From Clostridia bacterium (GTDB taxonomy: Bacteria > Bacillota > Clostridia > Acetivibrionales > JAFADI01): DNA of 36,218 bases. Below, one piece after another: positions 1-8,346 of the stretch; the first letter of the stretch is position 1; each line of letters begins with the position of its first letter. Where the stretch lies: assembly GCA_026417615.1 (NCBI GenBank), contig JAOACY010000030.1:1-36218 (forward strand), in the 5' to 3' direction. The notes beneath the pieces were generated by a model. The model had not been told where the DNA came from and did not search any database. It worked only from the letters and a program-made list of their open reading frames with translations. The translations under genes and the position numbers were made by a program.

Positions 1-13
1 TTTGAATAGTAAA

Positions 14-38
14 AGCCGGGCTATGCCGGCTGCTTTTT
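14..38 (+). terminator. Intrinsic terminator, possibly bidirectional
   Basis: The stem AGCCGG (14-19) pairs with CCGGCT (26-31) around a 6-nt loop and is followed by GCTTTTT. It fits a rho-independent terminator for a plus-strand gene lying left of the window. Read on the minus strand, the same stem is followed by TTTTA, so it may also end transcription of the Dabb gene about 90 bp away. Confidence 0.6.
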
Positions 39-125
39 AAAAATATTTTACTACTTTGCAATTATAAATGTCCAGTATTTCAACAAAAAAGTATTTTTCA
101 TTAATTAATTATACTGAATATTTTA

Positions 126-416
126 TCAGCATTCAAAATCCACTGCCACGGATGATTCTCTTACGGAATGCATATGCTTCTTTACCACTTCAACATGGTA
201 TGGGTGTTCTTGATAAGCATCTAAATCCTTCATTGAATCAAATTTAGTTATCAAAACAATGTCATAGGATCTTTCGGAATGAAGAACATCAATCCCAACT
301 TCGAGGTGCCTTAGCTGTTCAACCTTTCCGTCCATGCTCATTAATACCTCTTTTGCCTTTTGAACATTTTCCTTGCTGTTATCCTTCAGCTTGAACATTA
401 CTACATGTGTAATCAT
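126..416 (-). CDS. Dabb family protein (stress-responsive alpha/beta barrel)
   Basis: This 96-aa protein begins MITHVVMFKLKDN and has the single-domain layout of Dabb proteins: an N-terminal beta strand with the typical H-x-V-x-F-K pattern, a central GIDVLHSERSYDIVLI segment, and a C-terminal YQEHPYHVEVVK stretch with conserved His residues. Dabb domains form dimeric ferredoxin-like barrels; some members act in stress response or as small cyclases, but most have no assigned reaction. A longer frame runs upstream to 608, but the ATG at 416 is preceded by GAGAGGGG at good spacing, and the extension would overlap the CvpA gene. The domain fills the whole protein. It lies 52 bp after the CvpA gene and may be cotranscribed. 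Family assignment is fairly sure; the specific role is unknown. Confidence 0.8.
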   Translation of the reverse strand: MITHVVMFKLKDNSKENVQKAKEVLMSMDGKVEQLRHLEVGIDVLHSERSYDIVLITKFDSMKDLDAYQEHPYHVEVVKKHMHSVRESSVAVDFEC

Positions 417-468
417 TTCATTTTCCCCTCTCAATAGCTTTTTGCATGTAAGATATTTATTATTGCTT

Positions 469-1179
469 TTAAATTGTCGGCTTGCCTGGAAACATCCAGT
501 CGACAATAAAATTATGCTGGTACAAAAATCTGGCCAGAACCGAAGATTCCATGGCTTCAAAGAGCTGCCCAAATTGCGGGGCCGCATTGAAAAGCATGAC
601 AACCGCAAGAATTATATACACCGTAAGCAGCCCTTCCACCGCACCCAGGGCAAATCCGCACAGCTTGTCAAGCTGCTTGAAAACAGGCAGCTTGGCTACG
701 CCTTCCAGGATAATTCTCACAAAAATCAAGGCTATACGAACCGCTATGTATAAAAGAACCAGGCTGATAACACTAACGGCAATTGAGGCAAGCTCTCTGC
801 TTATGAGCTCTACTATTCTGCTTACATCTGTAAGCTTTGCAATATCCGGGATAGAGCTTGTCACCATATCCTTCATAAACCCGGGAAGGTGAAGGCTTTC
901 GATTATGCGTTGGGCAAGGGACTGCTTTACCTGTTCGCCGACATTCGGCCCCTGAGTCTGCTGCTGAAGCATCAGGCTTTTGAAAATTGATTTCTGTATG
1001 CTTGTGTAAAGGAAGGTGCCTTTAAGAAATTCTGCTGCAACCGGGTAAAACTTAATTGAAATTATAATTGACACAAAAAAGGATGTCAGTCTGAACACCG
1101 AGAGAATAAAGCCCTTTACCATTCCAACAACCGCAAAAGCCAGTATGATTCCAAGAACAATCAAGTCACTCCAATTCAT
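469..1179 (-). CDS. CvpA family integral membrane protein
   Basis: The protein is 236 aa with about four hydrophobic segments (near residues 5-24, 28-48, 130-155 and 178-205). It opens with MNWSDLIVLGIILAFAVVGM and the following MVKGFILSVF, the pattern of the CvpA / colicin V production family. CvpA proteins sit in the cytoplasmic membrane; E. coli CvpA was found through colicin V export, and its biochemical role remains unclear. The region between the second and third membrane segments is longer than in short CvpA proteins, as is common in Firmicutes. The ATG at 1179 follows GGGGG with a 7-nt spacer. It lies 35 bp downstream of the DUF5711 gene in the same direction, so the two may form a transcription unit. 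Confidence 0.85.
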   Translation of the reverse strand: MNWSDLIVLGIILAFAVVGMVKGFILSVFRLTSFFVSIIISIKFYPVAAEFLKGTFLYTSIQKSIFKSLMLQQQTQGPNVGEQVKQSLAQRIIESLHLPGFMKDMVTSSIPDIAKLTDVSRIVELISRELASIAVSVISLVLLYIAVRIALIFVRIILEGVAKLPVFKQLDKLCGFALGAVEGLLTVYIILAVVMLFNAAPQFGQLFEAMESSVLARFLYQHNFIVDWMFPGKPTI

Positions 1180-1214
1180 TTGTATTCCCCCTCGCAGATT
1201 AACTTAGCGCAAAG

Positions 1215-2423
1215 CTATTTCATATCATGAGCTGTTTTAACAACAGCAATGGTGCTTTTTGTTATTACCACAGCTTCTTGTTTATTTAAAAAGTGTACAT
1301 CATTTATGTCCGACTTTGAAGTATATTTCCCCGTGAGCCTACCCCTTGTGTCAGCAAAATAAACCTCCCTGCCTGTATTGACAGCGGCCAGATCACCGTA
1401 TGTTCTGATATTCTTTGCGCTTCCCTGTATATTAAATATTGCGGCCTGCCTGCCATCGGAATTCAAAACCCTCACTTCAGTTGAGGAGCTGCCAAACACT
1501 CCCGGCTTTCCTTCCTTGCTTACTGCAAGAAATACATATTTCCCCAAAGCCGTCCTCGCACTGAATACGTTTCGGCCGGGAAATTCCTGCGTCCATTTTT
1601 CCTTGCCTGCTTTATCTATGCACATCACCATGTTATCGCCTGCGTACATTATACTTTCATGTCCCAAGAAGCCAAAGACAGGCAGCAGCTCGCCCGGCCT
1701 TAATATTTTTGCAGCATTAGGCTTTCCAAGCATGTCCGTTATCTCCACACTGGTTCCGGCATGGATATCCGAAGTATCCACAAGATTTACCAGAACATAT
1801 TTCCCATCCGGAGAAACCCTGGAAGATAGCACATGGTTTTCAGCATACGTTCTGGTAAAAAATTCGTTGCCCTGCAGGTTAAAAATTGTGACTGCGCCCT
1901 TGTAGCCCTTAAACTCCTGGATAACAGACACATGGCCGCTTTCACTGATATCTGCGCTTATTATGTTATTATCAAGTTTTCTGCTCCACTTTACGGTTTT
2001 CCCGCTTAAAACATACAGTTCCCTGCCGCCTGCATCGTATGCCACCAAATCAGGACCTGCCTTGATTCTTGGGCTGTTCATTGATGCATATACAGACCAG
2101 ACCTCATTTCCGTTTCTGTCCAGGCCCCTTATCCCATTCCTGCTGCATTTGATTATTTGATCCTTGTAGGTTGTGAAAACACAGCCTTCCTTATCATCAT
2201 AGGGAATTTCTATGCTTTTTTCTCCGTCTGATTTCTCATTAGCGGCAGAAAATATTTTTTTTAAAACCTCTTCGGCCTTTATGCTCTTTATGTCAACATC
2301 TTGACTTTGCAGGTATACAAGGACAGCCACAGCAAAAATCATTGCAAGCAGCAAAAAAAACATGATTATGCTGGCTTTGCTTGCAGCTCTCTCTGTTTTC
2401 ATATTCTCCTCTGGCAGGCTCAT
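1215..2423 (-). CDS. Membrane-anchored DUF5711 family protein (beta-propeller-like)
   Basis: The 402-aa product has a short cytoplasmic N-terminus, one transmembrane anchor at about residues 18-40, and a large presumably extracellular domain. That domain carries repeated short beta motifs such as GIRGLDRNGNEVW, KTVKWSRKL, GAVTIFNLQGNE and GKEKWTQEF, which look like PQQ/WD-type propeller blades. This matches DUF5711, a clostridial family of unknown function. The ATG at 2423 is favoured because AAGGAGAG lies 7 nt upstream; an in-frame ATG seven codons later has a GAGGAG too close to it. The neighbours are a YkvI-like transporter upstream and CvpA downstream. I see no catalytic motif, so no reaction is proposed. 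Confidence 0.75.
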   Translation of the reverse strand: MSLPEENMKTERAASKASIIMFFLLLAMIFAVAVLVYLQSQDVDIKSIKAEEVLKKIFSAANEKSDGEKSIEIPYDDKEGCVFTTYKDQIIKCSRNGIRGLDRNGNEVWSVYASMNSPRIKAGPDLVAYDAGGRELYVLSGKTVKWSRKLDNNIISADISESGHVSVIQEFKGYKGAVTIFNLQGNEFFTRTYAENHVLSSRVSPDGKYVLVNLVDTSDIHAGTSVEITDMLGKPNAAKILRPGELLPVFGFLGHESIMYAGDNMVMCIDKAGKEKWTQEFPGRNVFSARTALGKYVFLAVSKEGKPGVFGSSSTEVRVLNSDGRQAAIFNIQGSAKNIRTYGDLAAVNTGREVYFADTRGRLTGKYTSKSDINDVHFLNKQEAVVITKSTIAVVKTAHDMK

Positions 2424-2497
2424 TGCTTCTCTCCTTATATTGAACTCTTGTCTTTTGTATTCACTAATATTTTACCATATGGAAATTAACATGGCAC

Positions 2498-3568
2498 CTA
2501 TTTCTTTTTTCTTGCAGCAGAGGCAAGAAACGCGGCCTTCACCCACTGGGCCAGGATGACAAAAACCATGAACATGCCCGCGCAGCCAAATATAGGGTAT
2601 AAAGTTGCTATGAGGCTTGAAAATCCAAGGCTTGACATTGGTATGACAAGCAGGCAGCTTATCACTGCAAGTATTTTTCTGTTCACAGGTGCTTTTGAGC
2701 CTACCCTTTCCACAAAGCAGAAGCCTGAAGTCACTGCCGACACAAGCATTGCCATCCAAAGTATTATGACGTATACATTTGACACAACGCTGCTGTATCG
2801 TCCAACAATGCTCAGTACCGGAAGTTCCTTGGAAAGTGCGTCCGGATAGAACATAATTATCGCAGAATTCAAAATAAATGCTATAAGGCACAAAAGCATA
2901 CCCCCAATAATACCTCCTGCGATTCCTACTTTCCTGGTTTTAAGGTATGGCAGAAGGCTGCACATCACCACAACAGACAAAATACTGTTGTAGCTAACGT
3001 ATATTAGAGAAGAAAAAATCCAATTGTCTGTAACACTTGAAACTGCCGAATCAAACCTGAATACCGATGCATCTTTGAATATTATAATATATAGGCCTAT
3101 AGATATTATTCCCGTTATAAGAACCGGGGTAATCACAGTGCTCAAGGTTACAACACCTTTAATGCTTGTAAGTATGAAAAACAAGCAGGTTGCCGACATT
3201 ATTACTGTACCCAGGGTAAAAGGCATGTTGAGCTTTTCCGTAAGGATTCCCGCCGCGCCTGCAATCATGATGCTAAACAGCGACAGCATAAACAGGCAAA
3301 CTATGATTTCCATTACCCAGCCTAAAAACCATCCGACGGAGGGGAATAAAAACTCATCGTAGCTCCTTATGCGTTCCCGGTAAACCCTGTCCAGCACTGT
3401 ATACCCAATGATTGAAAACAATATTCCCGCTAGAATAATCCCATAGAAGCCGCCTTCATAATAGCTTGAAAAAAACTGCACGATTTCCTGGCCGGAGGCA
3501 AAGCCCGCACCAATAATAGTAGCGGTATATATGCTTGCCACCTTCACAATATTTCTAACTTCTTCCAT
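2498..3568 (-). CDS. YkvI family membrane transporter
   Basis: This 356-aa protein has about ten hydrophobic segments and begins MEEVRNIVKVASIYTATIIG, followed by the AGFASGQEI pattern typical of YkvI-type proteins, which are related to amino-acid/cation symporters of the LeuT/APC fold. The substrate is unknown. The open frame could begin at a TTG nine bases upstream, but the ATG at 3568 is preceded by AAGGGGG at a 9-nt spacing and is the better start. That ribosome binding site lies in the 3' arm of a 14-bp hairpin (3569-3611), leaving only 49 bp between the preceding DUF4340 stop codon and this ATG. Expression therefore probably depends on read-through or on a promoter inside the upstream gene. 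Confidence 0.8.
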   Translation of the reverse strand: MEEVRNIVKVASIYTATIIGAGFASGQEIVQFFSSYYEGGFYGIILAGILFSIIGYTVLDRVYRERIRSYDEFLFPSVGWFLGWVMEIIVCLFMLSLFSIMIAGAAGILTEKLNMPFTLGTVIMSATCLFFILTSIKGVVTLSTVITPVLITGIISIGLYIIIFKDASVFRFDSAVSSVTDNWIFSSLIYVSYNSILSVVVMCSLLPYLKTRKVGIAGGIIGGMLLCLIAFILNSAIIMFYPDALSKELPVLSIVGRYSSVVSNVYVIILWMAMLVSAVTSGFCFVERVGSKAPVNRKILAVISCLLVIPMSSLGFSSLIATLYPIFGCAGMFMVFVILAQWVKAAFLASAARKKK

Positions 3569-3611
3569 AAAAAACAACCCCCTTCTCTATTCTATTCGGG
3601 GGTTGTTTTTT
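3569..3611 (-). terminator. 14-bp hairpin: terminator of the ABC operon that also holds the ykvI-like RBS
   Basis: AAAAAACAACCCCC (3569-3582) pairs perfectly with GGGGGTTGTTTTTT (3598-3611) around a 15-nt loop. On the minus strand the 3' arm ends in six Ts, the form of an intrinsic terminator for the DUF4340 gene, whose stop lies seven bases upstream of the stem. The same 3' arm contains the GGGGG ribosome binding site of the YkvI-like gene, and the ATG follows the stem directly, so folding would hide that site. Confidence 0.75.
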
Positions 3612-3617
3612 GAAGTA

Positions 3618-5003
3618 CTATTTAATTCCTATTGCCTCCGCAAGCTTCTTATAGCTGTCTCTTATGCCATCCTTTTCATCCAGCTTCTTCTTTTCCACCA
3701 GTATATTGGTGTATTTGCCGTTTCTTAAGGCATAATAGTATTTGCCATCCTTGGGTACAAGCTCTACCTTCATTGTTCCGGGTGCCTTTTTCAGACTGTA
3801 CGTTATAGTAACCTCAGGATTGCCGGACGGTTTTCCTGCTGTATCAATCTCGTCAACTATTATGCCTATTACGCTCTGGTAATACTTTCTGAACAGAGAA
3901 TCGCCTTTTTCCTTGTCCGCTTCTTTGACGTCCTTGCCTTCTACTACGAATTTATCCTTGTCCTTGTCATCCTTGTTTGTTTCAATGATTGATGTTGTTG
4001 TTCTTCCATCCATTTCTACAACCATCTTGGAAACATCATTTATGTTAACTATATAGACAAAGGAATCCATAATTTCCTTCAAAGGCTTGTCAAGGTATTT
4101 GAAGCTATCGACTGAAAGTGTGAACACTTCTTTCCCGTCTGCCAGCATGGCATAGATTTCCGACCCCTTGACCTTCTCGGCGCCCATAAGAATCTTATTC
4201 TTGACTGATGAGGTCTCAAAGCTTATAACGTATGAAGGCTTGTCGAGTCCGAATTTTGATAAATCAGCGGGGTTCTCCTCCTCGAACTCCATGACAGATA
4301 CGGCTGCAACATCCTGTATTATCGGCATTATTTTGCCTGCATCACCGGCCGCTTCAATCGGTGCGGTTATTTCCCAGCTGGCTTCATCCTTCTTGCTTGC
4401 AGTGAAAACATTTTGTCCTTTCCTGTCAAGCGAAAACTTTATTACCTCCTCCGGCTTGATTGAAAACAGCGCCTTCTCCCTCATATCTTTTTTTGCAGCC
4501 TTTAGCGTATCTGCCGTATAAGAGGTTATGGTATAAACCTTGCCGCTGTCCTTCAGCTTTGCATAAACCGCATCCTTTGTAGGCGTCTCGCTTCCAAGCT
4601 CAAGAGTCTTAACGCTGCCGTCCGTAAGCTTGACTTCAATTATTACGGGGCTGTTCAGTCCATATTGTGCAAGATCTGCTGCATTCTCTTCAATAACCTT
4701 GCTTGAATAAAGAGAAGAAATATTGCTTTCAATACTGGACATCTTCGACTTGCTGAAATTCAAGCCTGCGGGTGATGAAAGCACCCAATCCTTGTCTTTT
4801 TTCTTAAAGACAAAGGTTCCGTCAGGATTTTTCACTGTTATCTGTGAAATCTTTTCTCTGTCTATTTCAAGGATTTTTTCTGTTTTTGTATCTTCGCTGC
4901 CTGAGTCTGACTTCTTTTCCACCTTCCTGTCCAGAAGCAAATACCCGCCTGCCAGAAGTCCGAATACTACCAGCAGGATAATTGCGTTTCTGTACATTTT
5001 CAT
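3618..5003 (-). CDS. DUF4340 domain-containing membrane-anchored protein
   Basis: The 461-aa protein starts MKMYRNAIILLVVFGLLAGG, giving one N-terminal membrane anchor, then a charged linker and extracellular repeats. The pattern W-x-L-S-P, LAQYGLNSP and DLSKFGLDKPSYVISF marks duplicated DUF4340 units near residues 60-180 and 190-310, with a third related region to the C-terminus. DUF4340 proteins often accompany GldG-type ABC-2 auxiliary proteins; their function is not defined. The ATG at 5003 shares an ATGA overlap with the TGA of the GldG-like gene, and the GAGGAGGAG in front of it lies in that gene's last codons, so the two are translationally coupled. An in-frame ATG seven codons upstream is inside the GldG-like coding region and lacks this signal. 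Confidence 0.85.
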   Translation of the reverse strand: MKMYRNAIILLVVFGLLAGGYLLLDRKVEKKSDSGSEDTKTEKILEIDREKISQITVKNPDGTFVFKKKDKDWVLSSPAGLNFSKSKMSSIESNISSLYSSKVIEENAADLAQYGLNSPVIIEVKLTDGSVKTLELGSETPTKDAVYAKLKDSGKVYTITSYTADTLKAAKKDMREKALFSIKPEEVIKFSLDRKGQNVFTASKKDEASWEITAPIEAAGDAGKIMPIIQDVAAVSVMEFEEENPADLSKFGLDKPSYVISFETSSVKNKILMGAEKVKGSEIYAMLADGKEVFTLSVDSFKYLDKPLKEIMDSFVYIVNINDVSKMVVEMDGRTTTSIIETNKDDKDKDKFVVEGKDVKEADKEKGDSLFRKYYQSVIGIIVDEIDTAGKPSGNPEVTITYSLKKAPGTMKVELVPKDGKYYYALRNGKYTNILVEKKKLDEKDGIRDSYKKLAEAIGIK

Positions 5004-6466
5004 AAATGTCTCCTCCTCATCCATACGAACATGCCGGTACCCAATATTGCAAGCGGCAGAAGAATTACCACTATCAAAGCAAGCATTCCCGCCTGAGCTG
5101 CACTGGTAATATTCATTTTTGGCATATCATAGCTCTTCGGGCTTATTACTACTTCATTCTTCTTGTCCATAAGCCAATTCAATGAAAGGGTAAAGAAATT
5201 GTGCCCGTACTGGAAGTACTGGCCATACTGCATTCTTGCTTCATCGCTTATAAAATATGCGTTCCCAAGCACAAGAATCCTGGAAGGCTTTGCTCCTCCC
5301 TTATTTTCCACGGCAACGCCAAGCTCCAAGGGTCCTGCAATATCCTTGCCCCTGGACTTGTCAATCTGCTCGCCTACAGCAGTCTGGCTTGTCTTTATCA
5401 GCGTGGTGACAGTCATGTATTCCTTTTGGTTTTTCAGTATGTTAAGGCTCCTTGAGTTAGCCAGCAGGAGCTGATAGTCAATGGGTATTACAGAGCTTTT
5501 GGGGACGTCCAGCACAACCGCATACGGGTTTTTTGGGAAGTACCTTCTGTCATCGTTTTCCTTCACCTTGTCATAGTTTATTCCTACATTGTACTCTGCA
5601 AGCAGCGCTTCAAACTCGCTGAATTTAACGTCGTTTTCAAGAGAATCAAAGAGGAATACCGCTTTCCCGCCATTTTTCAAATACTCCTTGATTCTGTCTC
5701 TTTCCTGGGGGGACATGTCTGCCTTCGGGGAGGCGATCATTAAAATTTCAGCATCCTCGGGAACCTTTTCAGAAGTCATGAGATTAATGGATTTAACTTC
5801 ATAATTGTTGGTTTCCAGTTGATTTTTCAGGTTTGAATACTCTCTTTCGACAGTACCCTCACCATGACCCTGAGTAAAGTAAACCACCGGTGTCTTATCC
5901 GATGTGACATACTTGATAGCGCCGGTAAAGCCCTGTTCTCCGACGAAAGACATCCCCATGGGCTGTCCTGTCTGCGGATTGTAGTTGGTCTTGATTATTT
6001 CATCTCCGCTGAGCTTTCTTACCTTGTTTCCGCTTTTTACAACAAAGTCTCCTTTGTCAATATCCTTTAAGCCGGTTGGGTCTATTTGCTTGATTAAGCC
6101 CGGGTTTTTATCGGGGTCAAGATATGTGACCTTTACTCGGGGGAACTTCTCGTACTGGCTCAGCACTTCTTTAATCTGCTTCAGCCTTTCATTGGAGTTC
6201 ATGTCCCCAATGTCAAACAAACCAAAAATTTCAACATCCTTATCAAGCTTTTTTAATATTTCCTTTGACGTGTCACCAATAGAATAGAGCTTGTCAGTTG
6301 TAAGGTCCAGCTTCAGATTGACAAGGCCCTTGTCCTGTATTGCCCCGACCATCAGGTTTACAACAACTGCTATCGCGATAAACGCAACAACCATAACCAG
6401 TGAAAGGGAGCCGTATTTTAAGCTTTTCATATTAATATTTCCAAATAGTTCTTTAATCTTTTTCAT
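5000..6466 (-). CDS. GldG family ABC-2 transporter auxiliary protein
   Basis: This 488-aa protein has an N-terminal transmembrane segment (about residues 20-45), a large extracytoplasmic domain and a C-terminal transmembrane segment (about 460-483) ending in a basic tail. Features of the GldG / ABC_transp_aux family include LDLTTDKLYSIGDTSKEIL after the first membrane helix, PVVYFTQGHGE in the middle, and NGGKAVFLFDSLEND. In Bacteroidetes, GldG works with GldA and GldF in gliding; in Firmicutes the same trio is widespread and its cargo is unknown. The neighbours match that trio exactly: ATPase and permease upstream, DUF4340 protein downstream with an ATGA overlap. The start has AGGGGTGA at the end of the permease gene. 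The assignment is firm at family level only. Confidence 0.88.
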   Translation of the reverse strand: MKKIKELFGNINMKSLKYGSLSLVMVVAFIAIAVVVNLMVGAIQDKGLVNLKLDLTTDKLYSIGDTSKEILKKLDKDVEIFGLFDIGDMNSNERLKQIKEVLSQYEKFPRVKVTYLDPDKNPGLIKQIDPTGLKDIDKGDFVVKSGNKVRKLSGDEIIKTNYNPQTGQPMGMSFVGEQGFTGAIKYVTSDKTPVVYFTQGHGEGTVEREYSNLKNQLETNNYEVKSINLMTSEKVPEDAEILMIASPKADMSPQERDRIKEYLKNGGKAVFLFDSLENDVKFSEFEALLAEYNVGINYDKVKENDDRRYFPKNPYAVVLDVPKSSVIPIDYQLLLANSRSLNILKNQKEYMTVTTLIKTSQTAVGEQIDKSRGKDIAGPLELGVAVENKGGAKPSRILVLGNAYFISDEARMQYGQYFQYGHNFFTLSLNWLMDKKNEVVISPKSYDMPKMNITSAAQAGMLALIVVILLPLAILGTGMFVWMRRRHL

Positions 6467-6472
6467 GTTTTA

Positions 6473-7180
6473 TCACCCCTGACTCCATCGTCTTTTTTCT
6501 ATTACACGCATTGTTAGGAATAGGAATACCGATATAAAGCTCAGGAAATATACTGCGCTCGGTATATCCAACAACCCTGAGGTAAAGTTGTTGTACCTTG
6601 ATGTGAGGGAGAACCAGTTGAGCACATTGGCAGCCCATCCGCCGAGAGCATTTCCTATGCTTTCCACCAGCCAGATGACCAGCATCATGACAAAGCTTAA
6701 GAATACAGCGATAACCTGATTCTCTGTAAGCGAAGAGGCAAACACACCAATGGATATGAGAGAAGCGCCTAAAAGCATAAAGCCTATGAAGCTTCCAAGC
6801 AGAGGCGCTATGGGAGGCTTTCCGAACATGAATATAATAATAGGGAATATGGCAACAATACATGTCATTATCAAAAATACAACAAGCATTGCCAGGTATT
6901 TCCCAAGCACAATCTCCCAAACGCTTACAGGTGAGGAAACCAGCAGCACCTCCGTTCCGTTCTTCCTGTCTTCAGCCAGAATCCTCATTGTCATTATCGG
7001 CACTATAAAAATAAGTATAAAACTGATAGTCGAGAACACCGGGTTAAAATCTGCGGATTGAGACTGGATATTTACGAAGTAGAAAAACAATGCGCAGATA
7101 AAAGTAAACAATCCCAACAATACGTATGCTATCGGCGAATTAAAATAGGATTTAATTTCCCTCTTTAGTATGGCTTGCAT
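6473..7180 (-). CDS. ABC-2 type transporter permease (GldF-like)
   Basis: The 235-aa membrane protein has six hydrophobic segments and begins MQAILKREIKSYFNSPIAYV, the usual amphipathic start of ABC-2 permeases. The motif MTMRILAEDRKNGTEVLLVS after the second helix is a hallmark of the GldF/NosY-like subfamily. It should form the membrane channel with the ATPase encoded just upstream. The ATG shares one base with the TAA of the ATPase gene (TAATG), which implies coupled translation. Downstream, the GldG-like auxiliary gene begins six bases after the stop. The substrate cannot be read from the sequence. Confidence 0.9.
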   Translation of the reverse strand: MQAILKREIKSYFNSPIAYVLLGLFTFICALFFYFVNIQSQSADFNPVFSTISFILIFIVPIMTMRILAEDRKNGTEVLLVSSPVSVWEIVLGKYLAMLVVFLIMTCIVAIFPIIIFMFGKPPIAPLLGSFIGFMLLGASLISIGVFASSLTENQVIAVFLSFVMMLVIWLVESIGNALGGWAANVLNWFSLTSRYNNFTSGLLDIPSAVYFLSFISVFLFLTMRVIEKRRWSQG

Positions 7181-8130
7181 TATTGTTCAACCCCCTTTTC
7201 ATCAGTTACAAGGTGGAGGAATATGTCCTCTAAGGTCATGTCCATGGACTTGAGCTCGATTATAGGATACCCCGCCTTTGCCATTGCAAAGAACAGAGGT
7301 CGCCTTACGTCTATATCCTTGTCCGACTCAACAATATAGTTTATAACGTCTTTTTCCTTCTCGAGGTTCTGCTCAACATACTTGACACCGTATATATCCC
7401 TGATGTATCCCTCAACAGAGCTTTTTGGACCCGCAATGGTAACAGAGAACTTTGATGACGTCCCAAAACCCTTTGACAGGTTTTCCGGCGTATCTACAGC
7501 TGCAATCTCCCCCTTATTGATAATTACGACACGTTCGCAAACCGCGCTTACCTCGGGCAGAATATGTGAGCTGAGTATTATGGTATGCTGCTTTCCAAGA
7601 GCCTTGATAAGCTTTCTTATTTCGATTATCTGCTTGGGGTCAAGTCCGACAGTAGGCTCGTCCAGGATCAGCACGTCAGGACTTCCAACCAGGGCCTGAG
7701 CCAATCCGACTCTTTGCTTATAACCCTTTGAAAGGTTTTTTATCAGCCTGTTCCTTACATCTGAAATCCTAACCAGCTCCATGATATCGTCAAGCTGCGC
7801 TTTTCTTTTGCTTTTGTCAACCATTTTAAGTTCGCTGACAAAATTAAGGTATTCGGTAATGGTCATGTCCATGTAGAGCGGAGGAAGCTCAGGCAAGTAT
7901 CCTATATGCTTTTTTGCTTCCTTGGGATTTTCCATGATGTCATAGCCGCCAACTTTCACGGATCCTTCGCTTGCCGGAATAAAGCCCGTTATGATGTTCA
8001 TGGTGGTTGACTTTCCTGCTCCGTTAGGGCCTAGAAAACCAAGTATTTCTCCCTTATTAACGGTAAAGCTCAGATTGCTTACAGCTTTTATCTGACCGTA
8101 TCTTTTGGTCAGGTTCTGTATTTCGATCAT
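7180..8130 (-). CDS. ABC transporter ATP-binding protein (GldA-like)
   Basis: This 316-aa ATPase carries Walker A GPNGAGKST (residues 34-42), the signature LSKGYKQR (133-140), Walker B LILDEP (154-159) and a switch His in SSHIL. After the nucleotide-binding domain (about 1-220) comes a C-terminal extension of about 95 aa, normal for ATPases that pair with ABC-2 permeases. It should power the transporter formed with the following permease, GldG-like and DUF4340 proteins. The ATG at 8130 follows AGGGGGG. It is the first gene of the operon, about 100 nt downstream of a strong predicted sigma-A promoter at 8237-8265. No substrate is evident. Confidence 0.93.
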   Translation of the reverse strand: MIEIQNLTKRYGQIKAVSNLSFTVNKGEILGFLGPNGAGKSTTMNIITGFIPASEGSVKVGGYDIMENPKEAKKHIGYLPELPPLYMDMTITEYLNFVSELKMVDKSKRKAQLDDIMELVRISDVRNRLIKNLSKGYKQRVGLAQALVGSPDVLILDEPTVGLDPKQIIEIRKLIKALGKQHTIILSSHILPEVSAVCERVVIINKGEIAAVDTPENLSKGFGTSSKFSVTIAGPKSSVEGYIRDIYGVKYVEQNLEKEKDVINYIVESDKDIDVRRPLFFAMAKAGYPIIELKSMDMTLEDIFLHLVTDEKGVEQ

Positions 8131-8236
8131 CTTTTTCCCCCCTGCTTGCTAACTTGAGTGCAATAATCTAATTATCATTGAAACATTTTAATAAATTATG
8201 AACAATTTGTAACTTATTAGTTTTCCGGCAAACAAC

Positions 8237-8265
8237 ATTATATAGGTTTTGATCTTTGTTTTCAA
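8237..8265 (-). promoter_or_regulatory. Sigma-A promoter for the ABC-2/GldG operon
   Basis: On the minus strand TTGAAA (8260-8265) and a perfect TATAAT (8237-8242) are separated by exactly 17 bp. Transcription would start near 8230 and leave a leader of about 100 nt before the ATPase ATG. The leader is AT-rich and shows no strong fold. Confidence 0.72.
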
Positions 8266-8270
8266 GGGTT

Positions 8271-8334
8271 AATAATTGGGGGAGGCTGCGGCGATTTTCA
8301 TGCTCAAAAATCCCCTCAGCCTCCCCCAATTATT
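8271..8334. repeat. Long near-perfect hairpin after the P-type ATPase gene
   Basis: An 18-bp perfect inverted repeat, AATAATTGGGGGAGGCTG (8271-8288) with its complement at 8317-8334, is extended inward by a GG pair and GATTTT/AAAATC around a short loop. It begins 13 bp after the stop of the Ca2+-ATPase gene and ends just before the -35 box of the divergently placed ABC operon promoter. It probably ends or stabilises the ATPase transcript, but neither strand has a proper T-run after the stem, so a classical terminator is uncertain. Confidence 0.6.
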
Positions 8335-8346
8335 ATCTTGCGTTTC

